From Sipunculus nudus (lineage: Eukaryota; Annelida; Sipuncula; Golfingiida; Sipunculidae), in the NCBI GenBank assembly GCA_026874595.1, contig CM049316.1, positions 16,021,839-16,085,838 of the forward strand: a DNA stretch of 64,000 bases. The letters run 5' to 3'. The position numbers and the translations under genes are program-made. The notes beneath the pieces were generated by a model that worked only from the letters and a program-made list of their open reading frames with translations, did not search any database and was not told the origin of the DNA. Shown piece by piece: positions 60,851 through 64,000 of the stretch (positions are counted from its first letter, which is position 1; each line of letters starts with the position of its first letter).

Positions 60851-61099
60851 TATATATATATATAAACTGTACTCATATGTAACAAAGGATCGGTTGAAGG
60901 CATTGAACATTTAGAAAGTTATAAAGTAACTGTTACTATGGTAATATTTGCGCTTGAGTATAAGCTTTGTCTTTTTCTTTCATGGTAAAGTTAACCGCCT
61001 CCATTATTTTATGCTGGCTTATCTACTCTTAAACTAAGTGTTTACATCTGAAGAGTTCCATTTCGGTTATGGGGCTACGTGTGATTTTATTTTTATATC
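59858..61099. other. 5' flank of GPCR copy B
   Basis: Matches 6,587-7,814. It contains an interrupted (TA)n tract at 60,805-60,865, about 15 bases longer than in copy A. No other gene. Confidence 0.5.
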
Positions 61100-61375
61100 A
61101 TTGTGTCATCAAGGCCCCGTACGTGTCTATTGCAACGGCAAGTACTTAGTCCTCCCAAAGGCAGGGTAATCAAATCAAGGAACCTCCCAAAGATGCACTC
61201 TTTTGTGAGTGATACACGGCTGTTGGTTACAGCTTTCCCATTAAGCCTGCAGAGCGCTCACACTGGGTTGGGGGCTGATCGTAAAATTCTCACCGTTCAT
61301 CAGTTGAGATTTGAACTCACAACCCCCCGGTTTGAGTCCTGTGCTCTATCCCAGAGCCAAAGAAGCCGGTGAAAC
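61100..61375 (-). mobile_element. tRNA-derived SINE, copy B (minus strand)
   Basis: Counterpart of 7,815-8,092, with the B-box at 61,308-61,318 (GAGTTCAAATC on the minus strand). Confidence 0.55.
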
Positions 61376-62572
61376 AGAAGACTTGGGAATCAAGTAGATC
61401 GGCCTGAAATCTCTGTGTACGCCCAAGGTCGGACACTAGGTGCTGCCACGGTAACAGATACTGTGTTTCGGTAAATTAGCAAGTTACATATTTACAAAGT
61501 CTGAATGGCTTTCGTCAACAGGCTAGACGGGATAATTCTCCTTTAGTACGAGGACACAAAACATCCACTGTAATAAGTGAACGGAATACCTGACAACACT
61601 CCATATACTGTTTGTAGAGTATATTTACCTTCTATCTTATTTAGTCCGTATGGAGTTCCGTGGTGGGCTCTAAATACAGCGTGTTGGCTTCTCGTCATGT
61701 GTGTTATACGATATGTTATGCTTAGCTTGTGGGTAATACTGGAAAGGCATCAACTGCAAATGAGGGACATTATGTCAAATTAAGACTTATTATACCGCAT
61801 GAAAAGTGCTGGTCTCATCTGTCATACAATAAATGGTAGTAAATGGTGTCGCCGCTCAAGGCAGTTTGAGGCATTGTGATAGGTGATATTCACAATACAT
61901 GTCGATTATGGGTTTAGAGAGTGTTACACCTCTTAGAACCAATATGTCATCCATTATTGCTGACCTGAGATCCTGCTCAGTGTTACTAACTCATGCCTTA
62001 CACCCAATTAGTCCATGTTACCTGAATAATGCTGTTATGAGCGTTGTTTTCATATTCGTTAAACACGTACATTACATACAAGGTTAAGCTTCAAAAATTT
62101 TAAAGTAAGATAGCGGCTTTTATTTTTGCTTAACTAATAATTAAGATTTTATCAGTATTTTAACAGTCATCAATTGAATTCCTCTTTTATAAATTCCTAA
62201 GAACGCCAGGAAGATGTCATCTCCTAAATCATACACGATTTCGTTTTGTCGGGATGCGTTGATTCTCCCATTTGAGTCTCAGGCTGAATCGTTAGGAACT
62301 GAACCGGTATCTATATACCTCTATTTACCCCAAGAGACGATATGGGTGTTTTCAAAGTGAACATTCTGTATGAGCTTCACTTTTGATTAGAAATTGTCTT
62401 TCAAAATACTCTTGATTGGTAGGTAAAATGTACATGTTATTTGCATGTAAGCTGGTTAACAACGACATATGTACCAAACTTTGTCAGACAATTAAAGTTA
62501 AATCTACCCAACTGTATGCGATATGAATTTAACTGAAGCCTTTCCAAAACTAGTGTTAGCAGTCATATAATA

Positions 62573-62635
<63 letters not shown>

Positions 62636-63776
62636 TTGTTTCTTTGTCGTGAAGGCCAGTACCATGAAACGAAGAAAACAGAGAGATGCCACAGTTTCCA
62701 ATATTAGAAACTGTATTTTGTCATGCATCGTACTCTACAAAGCAACGTTCATATGATTCCTGTTAACCCCAGTGCAGAACAAACATAGTCTTATTTTTTG
62801 GACTCAGTCCAAAAGTGAGTTAAAGAGAATGTTATACATAGACTCTGGTTTCACCGAAGACTCTATTGAATATTAGTTTTCGGGGGATACCTATCTTCAT
62901 TCACATGTTCACCTATTGATTGGCCTTGATCTTATTGATAGGCATTGACCTTATTTCCTCTTTAAGTTCTTTTATTTTATCCCACTGCATTTTTTTATTA
63001 TATACGTGCTTGTGTACTTGAAACAAAAACATGAATACGTCCAAATATATATATATATATATATATGTATATCAACAGTTTGGCATATTAAGGAGTATGC
63101 GATAGCTAATTATACTTACAAATAATGATCCTCACATACCTGCTACCCCGTCATTTGATTTCCCAGTTGTCATCCACACTCCCTCTGGTCCTAGTGTTTG
63201 TAGACCGCGAAAATTTGCCTCTCTTAATATGTATAAACAACCTATAAGACTCAGTATGCGGGTGATTCTGGATAGGAATTAAGTGCTAATGACGAATATT
63301 GTGTTGAATTAGGATTCGTTAAACGACATACTGGTAGGATAAATGTTAAACATAATTGATCCTATCTGGTTATTGTCAATCCTTGTTTGTGTCATTCACG
63401 GCTCAGAATGAATCATTAAAAATAGAATTGGTAGTTATATACTACCCATTTACCTCAACTTAGGATAAGGGTTTCTAAAAGTAGACATCATTCGACTCGG
63501 ATTCAGTTACACTTTTTACTTTAATTTTTTTCAAATACCTCTGTATTTTTTTACGGAAAATGCACATGTTATTTTCATGCTAAATATATCCGTTTGTTAG
63601 TTAATTCAAGTGAAAGTCTGTGATATGAATTAAACGGATATCTTAATAGAATGGCGTTCCCATTTAGCGGATATTAATCGGATATCTTTGAGTCTGAAAT
63701 AGACTGATACTTGATCATGTTAAAAGTATACCAAAAGGTATACCAATACCACCCTTAAACCACCTGAAGACACCCC
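61376..63776. other. Intergenic right part of copy B
   Basis: Close match to 8,093-10,474. (AT)n tracts at 62,575-62,632 and 63,043-63,066. ORFs at 61,577-61,783 and 61,899-62,087 are not supported: they lack domains, and copy A differs at their frames. Confidence 0.55.
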
Positions 63777-64000
63777 CCCCCCAAACCCTAAATCTCCTTC
63801 TTCAAATTCAGGCCACGCCTCTGGCCTGCCAGGAAACCTCCAGGTACAAGGGAAGTCGCCTAGAATGATTTACCAGTTATACACAAAAAAGTATTTGTCT
63901 CCTTGTTTGTTTCCTAATTAAAAACAGTTAGGACCCTCCTTGCACAGTAAATGTAATTACTCATGGCTTATACCCACCTGCAAATTCTCATCGTGTGGCT
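63777..64000. other. Unique sequence beyond duplication edge
   Basis: Diverges from copy A after the C run. No recognisable feature in the 224 bases seen. Confidence 0.4.

Larger units (their letters stand above)
55454..63776. repeat. Segmental duplication, copy B
   Basis: Direct-orientation match to 1-10,474, complete on its right side. It is shorter than copy A mainly because it lacks about 1.9 kb (junction near 58,220), about 94 bases (near 57,047) and about 118 bases (near 58,545). The right edge lies at a 10-C run (63,773-63,782). Confidence 0.95.

Overview
The window is AT-rich animal nuclear DNA, most likely from a lophotrochozoan invertebrate and probably a mollusc. The evidence is intronless class A GPCR paralogs, a Cys-loop receptor gene cut by introns, tRNA-derived SINEs, L2/Rex1-like and L1/Tx1-like LINE remains, a small LTR element, many (AT)n tracts, and repeat types familiar from molluscs (AGGTCA-rich units, a 'GATCACTATAGGG' repeat). 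The phylum is an inference from repeats and gene families; no marker gene fixes the species. There are no operons, rRNA genes or CRISPR arrays.

The main architecture is a direct segmental duplication. Bases 1-10,474 (copy A, cut by the left window edge) recur at 55,454-63,776 (copy B). Each copy carries the TM3-TM4 exon of a Cys-loop (nicotinic-like) receptor on the plus strand, two SINEs, and one complete 361-residue GPCR on the minus strand. The GPCR copies differ at 10 of 1,086 coding bases by eye (3 amino-acid changes). Copy A has about 1.9 kb that copy B lacks, including a MITE. The upstream exons of the Cys-loop gene are visible only for copy B (52,975-55,352). Their sizes (140, 45 and 110 bases) match the ancestral nicotinic-receptor layout, but the gene has two in-frame stops, a missing splice donor and a 5-base deletion.

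Between the copies lie two more members of the same GPCR family: a three-frameshift copy at 14.5-15.7 kb (minus) and a one-frameshift copy at 39.0-40.1 kb (plus). The rest is mostly repeats: a LINE with its RT core deleted (20.3-22.4 kb), a 1-kb TRIM-like LTR element with a gag remnant (23.0-24.0 kb), a 45-bp satellite (27.1-28.5 kb), an AGGTCA repeat (29.8-30.2 kb), a 47-bp minisatellite after the third GPCR (40.1-41.3 kb), an L1/Tx1 fragment (46.3-46.9 kb) and a degenerate L2/Rex1 LINE (48.7-51.2 kb). A possible split gene for a cysteine-rich protein (31.0-34.8 kb), a CRE-motif cluster at 28.86-28.90 kb and a CCAAT/GC-box region near 36.3-36.75 kb are the main candidates for unannotated biology.

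Functionally the locus looks like a small cluster of orphan, possibly chemosensory or peptide-type GPCRs next to a decaying ligand-gated channel gene, with GPCR and channel fragments copied together.
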